Notes: generated from the letters alone by a model not told the origin. Counted from the first letter of the stretch, positions 36,780 to 46,198 are shown. The stretch: 64,000 nucleotides of DNA from JAYFQE01 sp034927345 (GCA_034927345.1 JAYFQE010000018.1:62001-126000), one strand, 5' to 3'. Numbers and translations are program-made.

Positions 36780-38726
36780 ATGGCTAATCGAATAAATAAT
36801 CAAAAAACGCGCCGTCTGGCTTTATTGATGGCGTTCCTGATAGGCGCTTTCTGCCTGTCGGCCTGCCAAACGGCGGCAAATACCCAAACCAGCGGTACGA
36901 CGGCAGCGGCGGGCGTAAAGAACACCGCCGCTTCCGGCAGCGCGGAAACCGAAACGGCGGACGGCAACAATCTGGCTAATACCGTTATTGCGGTGGATTA
37001 TGACAGTGATGACGAAGACGCGAGCTGGACTGAAACGGCGGCGACAAAAATCGAATTATCCGGCGCATCCATAACCGTCAGCGGATCAGGCGCAACGGCC
37101 GACGGCGGCAAAGCGACGATAACCTCAGCCGGGACATATCAGATCAGCGGCACGCTCGCCGACGGACAGATTATTGTCGATACGACCGATAAAGACCCGG
37201 TTCGGCTGATTCTTGACGGCGCTCATATTACCTGTTCAAACAGCGCGCCGATTTACGTCAAAGATGCCGGCAAAGTTATTCTGATCCTGGCTGACGGCAC
37301 GGAAAACAGCGTCGCCGACGGCACGGCTTATGTCTTCGATGACACGGCGGCAGAAGAACCAAACGCGGCGATCTTCAGCAAAAGCGACTTGACGGTCAAC
37401 GGCTCCGGATCGTTAACGATTGACGCCAATTATAAGCATGGCATCAACAGCAAAGACGAGTTGAAAATCATGAACGGAACCATAACGATCGAATCGGCTG
37501 CCGACGGTATCCGCGGTAAAGACTATGTCGCGGTCAAGGGCGGCACGATAACGATTTCGGCTGCTGCCGACGGCATCCAGTCCAGCAACGAGGAAGATAC
37601 CAGCAAGGGCTATGTCTCCATTGAAGGCGGCGTCATCAAGATAACAGCCGGCCTGGACGGTATTCAGGCTGCCACCAGCGCGGCAGTCAGCGGCGGCAGC
37701 CTGACCCTGACAACCGGCGGCGGCAGCGCCAACAGCAGCAGTAAGAGCGGCAGCGCCGGCAATACCTGGGGCAAGTGGGGGACGCAAAGCAGCAGCGGCA
37801 CGACAAACGAAATCAGCGCCAAGGGCATAAAAGCGACCGACAGTTTGACGGTTGCCGGCGGAACGCTGACCATCGATTCGTCAGATGACGCGTTGCATGC
37901 CAACGGCACGATTACAATCAGCGGCGGAACAATGCAAATCGCATCCGGCGACGATGGGATTCATGCCGACAGCAGCATAGCCATTACTGCAGGAACGATA
38001 GATATCACCCAGTGCTACGAGGGCATCGAAAGCGCCGACATTACCATCGGCGGCGGCGATATCCGCCTTGTCGCCGCCGACGACGGCATCAATATCGCCG
38101 GGGGCAACGACAGTTCCTCTGTGAACGGCCGCCAGGGCCAGAACACGATCAGCACGTCCGGCAGTAATCTATTAACGATCAACGGCGGCAATATCATCGT
38201 GGACGCCGCAGGCGACGGCTTTGACATCAACGGTTCGATCACCATGACGGCCGGCTCGGTCATCATCAACGGACCGACCGATAACGGCAACGGACCTCTG
38301 GACTATGACGGAACCTTCAATGTAAGCGGCGGATTCTTGATTGCCGCCGGCAGCTCCGGCATGGCGCTGGCTCCCAGCACATCTTCCTCTCAGTATTCGA
38401 TTATGCTGGGTTTTACATCGGTCATGAATGCCGGCACGATCGTTCGTATCCAGTCGCAGTCCGGCGAGGAACTGATGACTTTTATGCCGACGAAAAATTT
38501 CCAGTCGCTGGTTATCTGTTCGCCCGACATCAAGCAAGGAACAACCTATGATGTCTATACCGGCGGCGCTTCGACCGGCACGGCGGCCGCAGGCGGCTTG
38601 TATTCCGGCGGAACCTATACGGCCGGGACAAAAGCAGCCAGTCTGACTGTATCCGGTCCGGTCACGACATACGGCTCATCCGGGGGTATGAATCCCCGGG
38701 GCGGCGGTGGCGGCGGCAAGCGATAA
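36780..38726 (+). CDS. Carbohydrate-binding-domain lipoprotein (Cthe_2159-like beta-helix)
   Basis: This 648-residue protein has a basic start and lipoprotein signal (FLIGAFCLSACQ), then a Thr/Ala linker, a beta-sandwich (about 75-165) and a long run of beta-helix rungs with repeated units of the kind ADGI..K/SS, GG.I.I..A and DDGI.AD. These resemble the Cthe_2159 polysaccharide-binding family. The C-terminus is Gly-rich (GGGGGGKR). It is surface-exposed and probably binds acidic polysaccharide. An upstream in-frame ATG at 36699 would bury the signal sequence and is disfavoured. Confidence 0.8.
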   Translation: MANRINNQKTRRLALLMAFLIGAFCLSACQTAANTQTSGTTAAAGVKNTAASGSAETETADGNNLANTVIAVDYDSDDEDASWTETAATKIELSGASITVSGSGATADGGKATITSAGTYQISGTLADGQIIVDTTDKDPVRLILDGAHITCSNSAPIYVKDAGKVILILADGTENSVADGTAYVFDDTAAEEPNAAIFSKSDLTVNGSGSLTIDANYKHGINSKDELKIMNGTITIESAADGIRGKDYVAVKGGTITISAAADGIQSSNEEDTSKGYVSIEGGVIKITAGLDGIQAATSAAVSGGSLTLTTGGGSANSSSKSGSAGNTWGKWGTQSSSGTTNEISAKGIKATDSLTVAGGTLTIDSSDDALHANGTITISGGTMQIASGDDGIHADSSIAITAGTIDITQCYEGIESADITIGGGDIRLVAADDGINIAGGNDSSSVNGRQGQNTISTSGSNLLTINGGNIIVDAAGDGFDINGSITMTAGSVIINGPTDNGNGPLDYDGTFNVSGGFLIAAGSSGMALAPSTSSSQYSIMLGFTSVMNAGTIVRIQSQSGEELMTFMPTKNFQSLVICSPDIKQGTTYDVYTGGASTGTAAAGGLYSGGTYTAGTKAASLTVSGPVTTYGSSGGMNPRGGGGGGKR

Positions 38727-38752
38727 GCGTATAAACACGCGGCGAATTGAAG

Positions 38753-38790
38753 AGGAGCAGCTTCGAAAAGATCTAAGGCTGCTCCTTTTT
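38753..38790 (+). terminator. Intrinsic terminator between convergent genes
   Basis: The 9-bp stem AGGAGCAGC/GCTGCTCCT (38753-38761, 38778-38786) is followed by TTTTT. Its 3' arm overlaps the last codons of the opposing MerR-family gene. Confidence 0.85.
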
Positions 38791-39759
38791 CTGTTTGATC
38801 GGCATGAGCAGGTCCAGCTGCAAATCATAAGGCTCATTTTTTGCCAGGTTAACATAATGGAAATAATTCAAGTGCTCTTCCAGACAACCGTCCATACATT
38901 CAGGATCGCCAAGATCGGCCAGGTATTGGTCGCTCTGTTTAACCCAATCATAAAGCCATTCCCATTCTTCAAAAGAACCGATCGGAATCATATGGGCGGC
39001 GTATAGCCCGCCGCGGAATTGCTTCTTGACAAGAAGCTCGGGAACCGTCATGTCGTCCGGTATGGTGACCCATCTTTCATAACCATATTCTGAACGGTCA
39101 GGCGAGGGATTGGGATGATTAAACCCATAATGTCGGATATCCGGCTTGATTTTACATAAACCGCTTTCCCGTACAAATTGATCCAACAGCCGGCCGGCGT
39201 TCTCCTCAGGATTCTCGCCGATAAAATGGCTGGCCGCGACGGTCGCCGGCGGTAAGTAAACGATTCGGACATCATTCAGCTTTGCCGGACGGCTCTTTGC
39301 AGTCTGAATATTCTCCATTGACTTGTCCTCCTTAAAATTTATTTTTGTAACGATTAGCGTATCGACCATCTTCAACATGGACTCGCTGTTCAGAAATTCC
39401 AGTTTAACCGGGGTTGGTATGTTTTTATTCAGGACGTGAATCAATGTCTGGATAATGGTTTTTATTTGCGAAAGGGACGCCAGTTCATCGTCGAGTTCGC
39501 GTACATAATTCTGAAAGACTTGTAGAGCCAAGACCGCATCGCCGTTTTTCAATATAAGATCAATTTGCTTCAGGGGTATCCTTAATTTCCGCAAAATGAT
39601 AATCTGCTGCAGCCTGGTTATCGCGGCTTCGTCGTAGGTCCGATAAGCATAATCATCTTTTTTGATAGAATCTAGAAGCCCGATCTGTTCATAATAACGA
39701 AGCGTCCGCGTTGAGATGCCAAGCGCTTTCGATACTTGACTGATTGTTTGTAAGTCCAT
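38773..39759 (-). CDS. MerR-family regulator with GyrI-like effector domain
   Basis: This 328-residue protein has an N-terminal MerR winged helix (TISQVSKALGISTRTLRYYEQIGLL, to about 70), a dimerisation coiled coil (75-112), a linker, and a C-terminal GyrI/AraC-type effector-binding domain (about 150-325). It would sense a hydrophobic or cationic small molecule and activate by DNA distortion. Its own promoter has the elongated 19-nt spacer typical of MerR targets, suggesting autoregulation. AAGGAGGG precedes the ATG. Confidence 0.9.
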   Translation of the reverse strand: MDLQTISQVSKALGISTRTLRYYEQIGLLDSIKKDDYAYRTYDEAAITRLQQIIILRKLRIPLKQIDLILKNGDAVLALQVFQNYVRELDDELASLSQIKTIIQTLIHVLNKNIPTPVKLEFLNSESMLKMVDTLIVTKINFKEDKSMENIQTAKSRPAKLNDVRIVYLPPATVAASHFIGENPEENAGRLLDQFVRESGLCKIKPDIRHYGFNHPNPSPDRSEYGYERWVTIPDDMTVPELLVKKQFRGGLYAAHMIPIGSFEEWEWLYDWVKQSDQYLADLGDPECMDGCLEEHLNYFHYVNLAKNEPYDLQLDLLMPIKQKKEQP

Positions 39760-39780
39760 GCCGACCCTCCTTTCGTTACA

Positions 39781-39811
39781 ACTGTAAATCTTTACGCGAC
39801 GTCAAAGTCAA
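39781..39811 (-). promoter_or_regulatory. MerR-type long-spacer promoter of the regulator gene
   Basis: On the minus strand -35 TTGACT (39811-39806) and -10 TACAGT (39786-39781) are separated by 19 nt. A perfect 12-bp palindrome GTAAATCTTTAC (39784-39795) overlaps the -10 and part of the spacer. Nineteen-nt spacers are typical of MerR-controlled promoters. Confidence 0.6.
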
Positions 39812-39934
39812 TAGCGTTTCAAGGATTTCGACCAACGGTCTGAATAAGCGGGCCGGTTCTTGACGCCGGCATGCTTCTGCCCCTATTATGAACCGGCCCG
39901 GCAAAAACCGGTATAAATAATTTCTGCTGCAACA

Positions 39935-40156
39935 TTATTGATTTTTATCGCGGCGAACACATGAAATAGCCATAAACAATCCGATCATAAACATCAGCCA
40001 AAAAATAAAGAAAACTAAAAGCATACCGGTGAAGTAAAGGGTGTCGAGAAGGCCGGCCTTTGATATGTTATCTGTACATAATTCGCTGATGATTATGCCG
40101 ACCATGCCAATATTGCCGTTAAATAACAACACAAGAGAAAGAATAAATTTTTTCAT
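39935..40156 (-). CDS. Small two-helix membrane protein
   Basis: These 73 residues have an N-terminal hydrophobic segment (about 4-24), a second long one (about 40-66) and a positively charged tail RRDKNQ, which fits a small inner-membrane protein. AGAGGTG precedes the ATG. No family recognised and no obvious partner; the gene stands alone between the MerR gene and the T-box region. Confidence 0.5.
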   Translation of the reverse strand: MKKFILSLVLLFNGNIGMVGIIISELCTDNISKAGLLDTLYFTGMLLVFFIFWLMFMIGLFMAISCVRRDKNQ

Positions 40157-40552
40157 AAAGCACCTCTTAACAGTGTATTCATCAGATCATTGCGATTCTC
40201 TATATCATAACGACTGGATCATGCAGATCGTTACAGGATCGGCATCATAAAATGAAAAATCAGCAATGAGCATAGTGCAGGTAACGAAAAATTGTGCGTA
40301 TAGCATAAGGCCGATATTGGGCAAAACGGCGATTTTGCTAGTTCTGGATGGATTCCCGATATATCGATCAATACAGGAGTGAGTAATCGTGTTTAAGATA
40401 ATAAATATTTCTGTTTATTTGACGGAGCTTTAATCATTGGCTACGATGATGGAATGTTTTTATTCGGGATGTTTTATATGAACCCCAAAACGCAATAACG
40501 ATTTATTAAACTGAATGAATTCGAATGATTTTAGTTAATCGTCGGCTGCCCA
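40157..40552. other. AT-rich intergenic region with no recognised gene
   Basis: About 400 nt with lower GC than its surroundings. A 14-codon frame (GTG near 40389, preceded by AGGAG) is the only translatable item and is not convincing. The T-box promoter begins at its right end. Confidence 0.5.
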
Positions 40553-40581
40553 TTGACTTCTTTTCTTTGTTTTGGTAGCAT
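40553..40581 (+). promoter_or_regulatory. Promoter of the T-box transcript
   Basis: -35 TTGACT (40553-40558), a 17-nt spacer and -10 TAGCAT (40576-40581). Transcription would start near 40588, at the head of the T-box leader. Confidence 0.6.
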
Positions 40582-40587
40582 ACTTTG

Positions 40588-40899
40588 TAATTGAAAAGAA
40601 TAAATGCGATGACAGGGAATACACACCGTGTTTAAGCTTCAGAGAGCTGTTGGCTGCTGTGAAACAGCGCTTGAAGCGGATTGTGGTCTCACCCTTGAGC
40701 AGTTGCCTGAAAGCCGGTTCTTGTTTGATAGGCCGGCGATTAAGCGTAATCGGGATTCTCGCCGTTATCAGGAGAAGGTGTTTGTCCGAAGGGACAGATG
40801 CTGTTGAGCGGGTATGTTTTCATACCAAAAAGAGTGGTACCGCGGAAGTGTCGAGCTTTCGTCTCTGGCAGTTAAAGGCTTGGAGACGAAGGCTTTTTT
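40588..40899 (+). ncRNA. T-box leader riboswitch, probable leucine (CUC) specifier
   Basis: The leader shows the T-box landmarks in order: an AGAGAGC stem I element with GCTGTGAAACAGC; the specifier region where CTC (40688-40690) stands directly before ACCCTTGAGC, the usual flank of the specifier codon; a stem III GGTATG/CATACC; the T-box sequence AGAGTGGTACCGCGGAA (40831-40847); and a terminator stem AGCTTTCGTCTC/GAGACGAAGGCT (40854-40865, 40883-40894) followed by six T. Uncharged tRNA would pair with the T-box UGGN and prevent termination. CUC implies tRNA-Leu(GAG), so expression should rise on leucine starvation. Confidence 0.9.
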
Positions 40900-40967
40900 G
40901 TTTCCCGGCAAAGCGCTTATTTGGGCCGGACCCGTTTTCGGCATCTGGACGAACGGAGGAATTTATG

Positions 40968-43499
40968 ATGAAGATCGCATTTTCAACCTTAGGCTGCCCG
41001 GATTTTGATTGGCCGGATATTTATTCGATGGCTAAGGATTTTGGGTTTAGCGGCATAGAAATCCGCGGACTGGGAAGAGAAATTTTTACGGTGAAGGCGC
41101 CGCCTTTTACCGATAAACAATTGCCGCAGACCATCAAGCTGCTGGCAAAACTGCGTCTGGAGATCCCTTGTCTTTCTTCAGGATGCTGCTTGAAATTTGC
41201 CGATCAGGCTGACCGGAATTATGAGGAGATCAGCGCCTATATTTTACTGGCGGAGAAGCTCGGAACACCTTATGTCCGGATTCTGGCCGATCTTGAGCCG
41301 CAAGCCGCGGGGGATGTGGATGACGAGGTCGTTTTGGCGCAGCTGCGGCGTCTGATTCCGGTTGCTGAAGCCCATAAGGTTACTATGCTGATTGAAACCA
41401 ACGGCGTTTATGCCGATACTTCACGGCTGTGCCATTTGCTGGAACAGGCGGCCAGCGATGCCGTAGCCGCATTGTGGGACTTTCATCACCCTTATCGTTA
41501 TGCCGGCGAAAAACCAGGTAAGACCGTACAGAACCTGGGGGCCTTTATCAAATACGTTCATGTCAAGGATTCGGCGGCGATTGACGGGACAATTCAATAC
41601 CGGATGATGGGCGAAGGCGATTTGCCGATTGAGGAAATGATGTTCGCCTTGCGTTCGATCAACTATGAAGGTTACATATCATTGGAATGGGTCAAACGTT
41701 GGGCGGCCGATTTGAGCGACGCCGGCATTGTTTTTCCGCAATTTGCCAACTATATGAGCCGTTATCTGGAACAGGGCTCAGCCAGAGGCCGTTTGTTTGA
41801 CAACCGCGCTAAAACCGGCAAATTCATCTGGGAAAAGGAAACCTTGATTGATCTGACATTTCCTCAGGTTCTGGACCGGATGGTGGACGAATTTCCGGAT
41901 CAGTATGCTTTCCGGTACACAACGCTGGATTACACCCGCACCTATGCCGAATTCCGCGATGATGTCGACCGCTTTGCCCGGTCGTTGATCGCGTTGGGCG
42001 TGAAACAAGGCGATCATGTCGCCATTTGGGCGACCAATGTTCCGCAGTGGTACATAACTTTCTGGGCGACAACCAAGATCGGCGCCGTCCTGGTAACGGT
42101 CAATACGGCGTATAAAATCTATGAAGCCGAATATTTGCTGCGGCAATCGGATACTCATACGCTGGTCATGATCGACGGCTACAAGGACTCCGACTATGTC
42201 GGCATCATCAAAGAGCTCTGCCCGGAACTGGCCGCTGCCGAAAACGGCAAGCCGCTGCATATGAAGCGGCTGCCCTTTCTGCGCAACATCATTACGGTCG
42301 ATTCGCGCCAGCCGGGCTGCCTGACCTGGGATGAGGCGCTGGATCAGGGAGAAAGAGTTCCGCTGGAGGAAGTCCATCGGCGCGCGGTATCCTTGAACAA
42401 GCATGATGTCTGCAACATGCAATATACGTCAGGGACAACCGGCTTCCCCAAGGGGGTTATGCTGACCCATTATAATGTTGTGAATAACGGCAAAAACATC
42501 GGCGACTGCATGGATCTTTCAACGGCCGACCGCATGATGATCCATGTGCCGATGTTCCATTGCTTTGGCATGGTGCTGGCGATGACCGCGTCGATGACTC
42601 ATGGCGTGACGCTTTCGCCGATGCCTTATTTTTCGCCGAAGCTCTCGCTGGCCTGCATCAATAAGGAAAAGATAACCTGTTTCCATGGCGTACCGACCAT
42701 GTTTATTGCCATGCTGGAGCACGAGGATTTTCCGAAAACAGATTTTTCTTATATGAGGACCGGCATTATGGCCGGCAGCCCCTGCCCGGTCAAAGTGATG
42801 CAGGATGTGGTCGACAAAATGCACATGACGGAGATAACGATTGTTTTTGGCCAGACCGAATCGTCGCCGGGCTGCACGCAGAGCCGGGTGGACGATTCTC
42901 TGGAACTGCGCGTCAATACGGTCGGCCGCAATTTGCCGGGCGTCGAATGCAAGATCGTCGATCCGCAGACAGGCGAGGATCTGCCCAATCATGTCGACGG
43001 CGAATTTGTTGCCCGCGGTTATAACATCATGAAGGGCTACTATAAAATGCCCGAAGCGACCGCGGCGGCCATCGATGAGGACGGCTGGCTCCATACGGGC
43101 GACCTGGCGCGCCGCGATGATCAGGGCAATTATAAAATAACCGGCCGGATCAAAGACATGATTATCCGCGGCGGCGAAAACATTTACCCGAAAGAAATCG
43201 AAGAATTTATTTATACACATCCTTTGGTGAAGGATGTTCAGGTGATCGGCGTTCCGGACCGCCAATACGGCGAGGAGATCATGGCTTGCGTTATTCTGAA
43301 GGAAGGCGCGGTTTTGAGCGAAGATGATCTGAAAGCTTATATCCGTTCCCATATGGCGAAACACAAGACCCCGCGTTATGTCGATTTTGTCAGCGAATTT
43401 CCGATGAACGCCGCCGGCAAGATCATGAAATACAAAATGCGTGAAGCGGCGGTGGAAAAACTCGGCTTGCAGGCCGACAGCCGCATCGAAACAGCCTGA
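40968..43499 (+). CDS. Fusion of xylose-isomerase-like TIM barrel and acyl-CoA synthetase
   Basis: This 843-residue protein has two parts. Residues 1-270 are an AP-endonuclease-2/sugar-isomerase TIM barrel (KIAFSTLGCPDFDW, EIRGLG, LIETNG, WDFHHPY, KYVHVKDS and EGYISLEWVKRW, giving the usual Glu/Asp/His metal ligands). Residues about 290-840 are a medium-chain acyl-CoA synthetase (YTSGTTGFPKGV, FGQTESSPG, HTGDLA, KDMIIRGGENIYPKEIEEF, PMNAAGKIMKYKM). The substrate is unknown. GGAGGA lies 7 nt before ATG 40968. The upstream open frame runs through the T-box and is not protein. Controlled by that T-box. Confidence 0.9.
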   Translation: MKIAFSTLGCPDFDWPDIYSMAKDFGFSGIEIRGLGREIFTVKAPPFTDKQLPQTIKLLAKLRLEIPCLSSGCCLKFADQADRNYEEISAYILLAEKLGTPYVRILADLEPQAAGDVDDEVVLAQLRRLIPVAEAHKVTMLIETNGVYADTSRLCHLLEQAASDAVAALWDFHHPYRYAGEKPGKTVQNLGAFIKYVHVKDSAAIDGTIQYRMMGEGDLPIEEMMFALRSINYEGYISLEWVKRWAADLSDAGIVFPQFANYMSRYLEQGSARGRLFDNRAKTGKFIWEKETLIDLTFPQVLDRMVDEFPDQYAFRYTTLDYTRTYAEFRDDVDRFARSLIALGVKQGDHVAIWATNVPQWYITFWATTKIGAVLVTVNTAYKIYEAEYLLRQSDTHTLVMIDGYKDSDYVGIIKELCPELAAAENGKPLHMKRLPFLRNIITVDSRQPGCLTWDEALDQGERVPLEEVHRRAVSLNKHDVCNMQYTSGTTGFPKGVMLTHYNVVNNGKNIGDCMDLSTADRMMIHVPMFHCFGMVLAMTASMTHGVTLSPMPYFSPKLSLACINKEKITCFHGVPTMFIAMLEHEDFPKTDFSYMRTGIMAGSPCPVKVMQDVVDKMHMTEITIVFGQTESSPGCTQSRVDDSLELRVNTVGRNLPGVECKIVDPQTGEDLPNHVDGEFVARGYNIMKGYYKMPEATAAAIDEDGWLHTGDLARRDDQGNYKITGRIKDMIIRGGENIYPKEIEEFIYTHPLVKDVQVIGVPDRQYGEEIMACVILKEGAVLSEDDLKAYIRSHMAKHKTPRYVDFVSEFPMNAAGKIMKYKMREAAVEKLGLQADSRIETA

Positions 43500-43533
43500 T
43501 GGCCCGAGCAGGCTGGCGTTCGCCCAATCAGAG

Positions 43534-43977
43534 TCAGGCCAGCGCGTGCTGCCTGACTTTGATGACGAGCCTGACCAGCGAAGATACGAGAAGGATGCCT
43601 AAAGCCAGGGAACCGGCTATGGCAAGCGTATGCAGGCCGGTTTCCATAAAGGCGGCGGTATCGCCGTTGATGGCATATTCCATAGTGTAGTAAATGCCGC
43701 TTCCCGGAACCAGGGGCAGCAAGGCGATGATCAGGAAAACCATAACCGGCGTTTTATGAATGCGCGCCATGATTTCGGCATATATCGATAAGGCGATCGT
43801 GGCCAGAAAGAATTGCATGATATCATTCTGCAAGCCGGCGCACAGCAAATAGACCAGCCAGCCCAGGGCGCCGCCCAGAGATGCAAACAACATTTTCAAG
43901 CCGCGCAGGTTGTAAACCAGGCAGAAACCGAGGCAGGCGGCTAATGAATAGAGGCAAGATAAAAAAATCTCATGCAT
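43534..43977 (-). CDS. Threonine/serine exporter-type small subunit (ThrE_2, DUF3815)
   Basis: This 147-residue membrane protein with four to five helices matches the C-terminal half of ThrE-type exporters, including the GLKMLFASLGGALGWLVYLL and ALLPLVPGSGIYYTM segments. It works with the larger subunit encoded 13 nt upstream to export Thr/Ser or related small metabolites. AGGGGG precedes the ATG. Confidence 0.85.
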   Translation of the reverse strand: MHEIFLSCLYSLAACLGFCLVYNLRGLKMLFASLGGALGWLVYLLCAGLQNDIMQFFLATIALSIYAEIMARIHKTPVMVFLIIALLPLVPGSGIYYTMEYAINGDTAAFMETGLHTLAIAGSLALGILLVSSLVRLVIKVRQHALA

Positions 43978-43990
43978 GGCGCTATTCCCC

Positions 43991-44746
43991 CTAAATCAGC
44001 CGCAGCACAGTTAAAGCAAGGCCGGTGCCCAAGGCAATGGCCGTTGCGGTAAGCAGCGCCTCAGTCAGCTTGGTTATGCCGGCGATCAGATCGCCGGCGA
44101 TGATATCCTGCATGCTGGTGGTCATCGAAACGCCGGGAACCAGATTCATTAAGGTGCCGATAATGATCTTATCCATATGGTCCGCCAGTCCGATCCGGAT
44201 GGCCAGGAAAGCTACGGTTGCGGTAATGGCGCTTCCGGCCAGATTAATAAAAAAAGGATTAGTGTGAAAACGGGACATGGCACGTAAAACAAGCCTTAAT
44301 AGGGCGCCGCATAAAATGGCGACGCAGGCGTCGAGCGCCGTACCCCCGAAAAAAAGCGTAAAGGCAAAAGAAATTAAAGCATAAGCCAGAATCTGGACCG
44401 GATAACTGAAAATCGGGCTTTCATCGATTTTTTTCAGGTTTTGCCGGACTTGTTCAAAAGACGGGGTGTCATGGCATATCCGCCGGCAGAGGTCATTTAG
44501 CAAGGTGACCTGGCCGAGGTTTGTATCCCGCGAATAAATCCGTTTGATGCGGGTCAGGGGCGTGACGCCGGTTTCCCGGATCGTGACGATAATACAGGAC
44601 GGGATGGCGAAAACGTCGCAGCTTTCAACGCCGTAAGACAGAATGATCCGTTGGATGGATTCCTCGACGCGGGAAATTTCCGCTCCGTTCTCCAGAAGAC
44701 GATAACCGGCCTCGATAGCCGTATCCAGCAACTCATCATGATTCAT
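43991..44746 (-). CDS. Threonine/serine exporter-type large subunit (ThrE, DUF1212)
   Basis: The 251 residues comprise an N-terminal cytosolic region with LLENGAEISRVEESIQRIILSYG, typical of ThrE, followed by five transmembrane helices with LMNLVPGVSMTTSMQDIIAGD. AGGTGG lies about 10 nt before the ATG at 44746. In-frame codons upstream would add a basic tail without a ribosome site. Paired with the small subunit downstream, this is a split ThrE exporter. Confidence 0.88.
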   Translation of the reverse strand: MNHDELLDTAIEAGYRLLENGAEISRVEESIQRIILSYGVESCDVFAIPSCIIVTIRETGVTPLTRIKRIYSRDTNLGQVTLLNDLCRRICHDTPSFEQVRQNLKKIDESPIFSYPVQILAYALISFAFTLFFGGTALDACVAILCGALLRLVLRAMSRFHTNPFFINLAGSAITATVAFLAIRIGLADHMDKIIIGTLMNLVPGVSMTTSMQDIIAGDLIAGITKLTEALLTATAIALGTGLALTVLRLI

Positions 44747-44938
44747 GCGCCTAAAACCACCTGCGCCGGCGCGGCCGGGCCGCGCTGCTCTCCTTTTTAT
44801 TGCTGTCATTTTATCATGATTTCCGGTTTGACAAAACATCTTGCCGCCTTGCGTGATCTTAATGAGCAAAAAGCGGTTCTATGATATAATCAAAGTGTTA
44901 CCGACATAATCTGTCACGGACATGAAGGAGGTATCCCA

Positions 44939-46168
44939 ATGGGTATCATCAAAGCAATTGCCAGCGCGATCGGCGGATCGTTGGCCGATCAGTGGCTGGA
45001 GGTTCTGGAACCCGATGAAATGAGCGGCACGACGGTTTTCACCCGCGGCGTCAAAGTCCGTAAAGATGACCGACGCAACGGCAATGTTAAGGGAACCGAC
45101 GATACGGTATCCAACGGTTCGGTGATCCACGTTTATCCCAACCAGTTCATGATGGTTGTCGATGGCGGCAAGGTCGTCGATTATACTGCCGAAGAGGGAT
45201 ACTACACGGTGAATAATTCATCGCTGCCTTCTCTTTTTTCCGGCGGCTTCGGCGATTCGCTGAAAGAAACCTTCAACCGCATTAAATATGCCGGCGTCAC
45301 GCCGATGTCGCAGAAGGTTTTTTATGTCAATTTGCAGGAAATCAAAGGCATCAAGTTCGGCACAAAGAATGCCCTGAACTATTTTGACCGGTTTTATAAT
45401 TCCGAGTTATTTTTACGGGCTCACGGCACATATTCGATAAAAATAACCAATCCGCTGCTGTTTTATCAGGAAGCGATACCGAGAAATCAGGACCGTGTCG
45501 ATATCGAAGATATCAATGAACAATACCTGTCCGAATTTTTGGAAGCGCTGCAGGCGACCATGAACCAGATGTCGGTCGACGGTATACGGATTTCGTTTGT
45601 GGCGGCCAAGAGCCGTGAACTGAGCCAATATATGGCGAATGTTCTGGATGAGAGCTGGAAAAAGATGCGCGGCTTTGAAATTCAGGCCGTCGGCATCGCG
45701 AATATTTCCTATGATGATGAATCGAAAGAATTAATCAATATGCGCAATAAAGGCGCTATGCTGAGCGATCCGACGGTGCGCGAAGGATATGTCCAGGGCT
45801 CGGTCGCCCGCGGGCTGGAAGCGGCCGGATCAAATGAAGCCGGCAGCGCCGCCACTTTTATGGGCATGGGCATCGGCATGCAAGCCGGCGGCGGTTATAT
45901 GGGCGGCGCGTCGCAGGCCAATCTCCAACAGATGCAGCAAAACCAGCAAAATGCGCCGGACCGGCAGCCGCAGCCGGCTGAACCGGCAGCGGCCTCCAAT
46001 GTCGCGGCGGCAGCCGTTTGGACCTGCAGCTGCGGATCCGTCAATAACGGCAAATTCTGCCCGAATTGCGGCAATAAACAGCCGGAAGTCGTTCAATGTG
46101 CTCATTGCGGCCATCAAATGCCCGGTCCGAAACCAAAGTTCTGTCCGGAATGCGGTAATCCGTTTTAA
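44939..46168 (+). CDS. SPFH-domain protein with C-terminal double zinc ribbon (YdjI-like)
   Basis: This 409-residue protein has an SPFH/band-7-like core (about 20-290: QFMMVVDGGKVVDYTAEEGYYTV, KVFYVNLQEIKGIKFGTKN), a Gly/Met/Gln-rich linker (300-350) and two C-terminal CxxC zinc ribbons (CSCGSVNNGKFCPNCG, CAHCGHQMPG..CPECG). It resembles Bacillus YdjI, which is recruited to the membrane with YdjG and YdjH under envelope stress. AAGGAGG precedes the ATG, and a TATAAT box lies at 44883-44888. First of a three-gene operon. Confidence 0.87.
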   Translation: MGIIKAIASAIGGSLADQWLEVLEPDEMSGTTVFTRGVKVRKDDRRNGNVKGTDDTVSNGSVIHVYPNQFMMVVDGGKVVDYTAEEGYYTVNNSSLPSLFSGGFGDSLKETFNRIKYAGVTPMSQKVFYVNLQEIKGIKFGTKNALNYFDRFYNSELFLRAHGTYSIKITNPLLFYQEAIPRNQDRVDIEDINEQYLSEFLEALQATMNQMSVDGIRISFVAAKSRELSQYMANVLDESWKKMRGFEIQAVGIANISYDDESKELINMRNKGAMLSDPTVREGYVQGSVARGLEAAGSNEAGSAATFMGMGIGMQAGGGYMGGASQANLQQMQQNQQNAPDRQPQPAEPAAASNVAAAAVWTCSCGSVNNGKFCPNCGNKQPEVVQCAHCGHQMPGPKPKFCPECGNPF

Positions 46169-46198
46169 GACAGCCGACAGCGTTGTGGAGGATAAAAG

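Noticed and set aside
40389..40433. 14-codon frame with AGGAG upstream
   Set aside because: Too short and without supporting conservation or composition.
40572..40967. Open frame extending the TIM-barrel/ligase fusion upstream by 132 codons
   Set aside because: It runs through the T-box stem I, T-box sequence and terminator, which are RNA elements. A strong GGAGGA site marks the real start at 40968.
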